6,476 bases of DNA from contig DIFU01000149.1 of assembly GCA_002419285.1 (NCBI GenBank), forward strand, positions 1 to 6,476, given 5' to 3'. Shown here piece by piece: positions 6,084 through 6,476 of this stretch. The first letter of the stretch is position 1, and each line of letters begins with the position of its first letter. Source of the stretch: Prolixibacteraceae bacterium UBA5740. GTDB taxonomy: Bacteria; Bacteroidota; Bacteroidia; Bacteroidales; Prolixibacteraceae. A program made the position numbers and the translations under genes. The notes under the pieces are model-generated. The model was not told where the DNA came from. It did no database searches and saw only the letters and a list, made by a program, of their open reading frames with translations.

Positions 6084-6476
6084 TTAATCTCTTTGCATGG
6101 CATCATCGAAAGCCACATCGGAAGGTTCAAAATCGCTGTATCTCACGAATTCACAAGCTTCGGCAGCACCTGCCTCCCGGTTCATCCCACTGTCTTCCCA
6201 TTCAACGGATAGGGGTCCCTTATAGCCGATGTCATTCAAGGCCCTGATGATGCTTTCGAAATCAATTTTACCACGGCCCAGGCTCCTGAAATTCCAGTAT
6301 CTGCGGTTATCGCCAAACTCCATGTGTCCTCCGAAAACACCAACACTTCCGGGGGCATCATTCCAATGGACATCCTTCATGTGAACGTGGAAGATTCGAT
6401 CGCTGAATTCGTAAATAAACCTGACATAGTCAACTCCCTGGTATCCCAGATGGCTGGGGTCATAGTTAAAACCGAA
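6084..6476 (-). CDS. sugar phosphate isomerase/epimerase (xylose isomerase-like TIM barrel), C-terminal part
   Basis: The last 130 codons are present and the frame stays open to the right edge of the window, so the true start lies outside. The methionine at 6378-6380 is internal, because the frame upstream encodes FGFNYDPSHLGYQGVDYV and IFHVH, continuing into MKDVHWN. That N-Y-D-P-S-H and H-V-H-x-K-D pattern is the metal-binding core of the xylose isomerase-like/AP-endonuclease-2 TIM barrel family. It is followed by the late-barrel motifs GRGKIDFESIIRALNDIGY and SVEWEDSG, where the Glu of the VEWED segment is a usual metal ligand. Members isomerise, epimerise or in some cases cleave ketosugars; exported and cytosolic versions are common beside Gfo/Idh oxidoreductases in Bacteroidota. 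Being upstream of the Gfo/Idh gene on the same strand, it probably acts on the same substrate. Any signal peptide would be outside the window. Confidence 0.9.
   Translation of the reverse strand, partial: FGFNYDPSHLGYQGVDYVRFIYEFSDRIFHVHMKDVHWNDAPGSVGVFGGHMEFGDNRRYWNFRSLGRGKIDFESIIRALNDIGYKGPLSVEWEDSGMNREAGAAEACEFVRYSDFEPSDVAFDDAMQRD

Noticed and set aside
6084..6380. A complete 98-residue protein starting at the ATG at 6378-6380
   Set aside because: The frame continues upstream to the window edge with clear family motifs (NYDPSHL, HVH), so this ATG is internal to a larger truncated gene.

Overview
The window looks like an ordinary chromosomal stretch from a member of the Bacteroidota, probably an environmental Bacteroidales-like lineage. 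The reasons are a DUF5020-type outer-membrane protein, exported proteins whose signal peptides end just before a Gln, weak or absent Shine-Dalgarno sequences, one candidate promoter of the Bacteroidota TTG-N19-TAnnTTTG type, and a Tat-exported Gfo/Idh/MocA oxidoreductase beside a TIM-barrel sugar isomerase/epimerase. I see no mobile element, CRISPR array, tRNA or rRNA.

Layout. (1) Positions 1-896, minus strand: a two-gene unit. A Tsx-like outer-membrane barrel (DUF5020) is followed 17 bp later by the N-terminus of an AzgA/PbuG-type purine permease that runs off the left edge. Together they suggest a two-membrane route for purine bases or nucleosides. (2) Positions 897-1088: a divergent, AT-rich intergenic region with a candidate promoter for the rightward gene. 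(3) Positions 1089-2354, plus strand: a U32-family protein closest in layout to the tRNA-hydroxylation protein TrhP (YegQ), with the U32 signature and four clustered cysteines. (4) Positions 2541-3566, plus strand: an exported predicted outer-membrane beta-barrel of unknown function, clearly richer in AT than its neighbours and ending in an unusual Gly-rich basic tail. (5) Positions 3584-3628: a strong bidirectional terminator between convergent genes. (6) Positions 3643-6476, minus strand: a sugar-metabolism run read right to left. It holds a partial sugar isomerase/epimerase, a Tat-exported Gfo/Idh/MocA oxidoreductase and a YghZ/Gpr-type aldo/keto reductase, ending at the shared terminator.

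How the genes may work together. The leftmost pair is probably a nucleobase or nucleoside uptake unit. The rightmost three look like a carbohydrate oxidation/reduction module: a periplasmic dehydrogenase, a TIM-barrel isomerase/epimerase or lyase, and an NADPH-dependent carbonyl reductase. The substrate cannot be read from the sequence. The two central plus-strand genes have no evident functional link to either group. I found no convincing wholly new system. The points most worth a second look are the DUF5020/permease pairing, the sugar module, the AT-rich barrel with its odd C-terminus, and a possible 14-codon leader ORF overlapping the U32 start.
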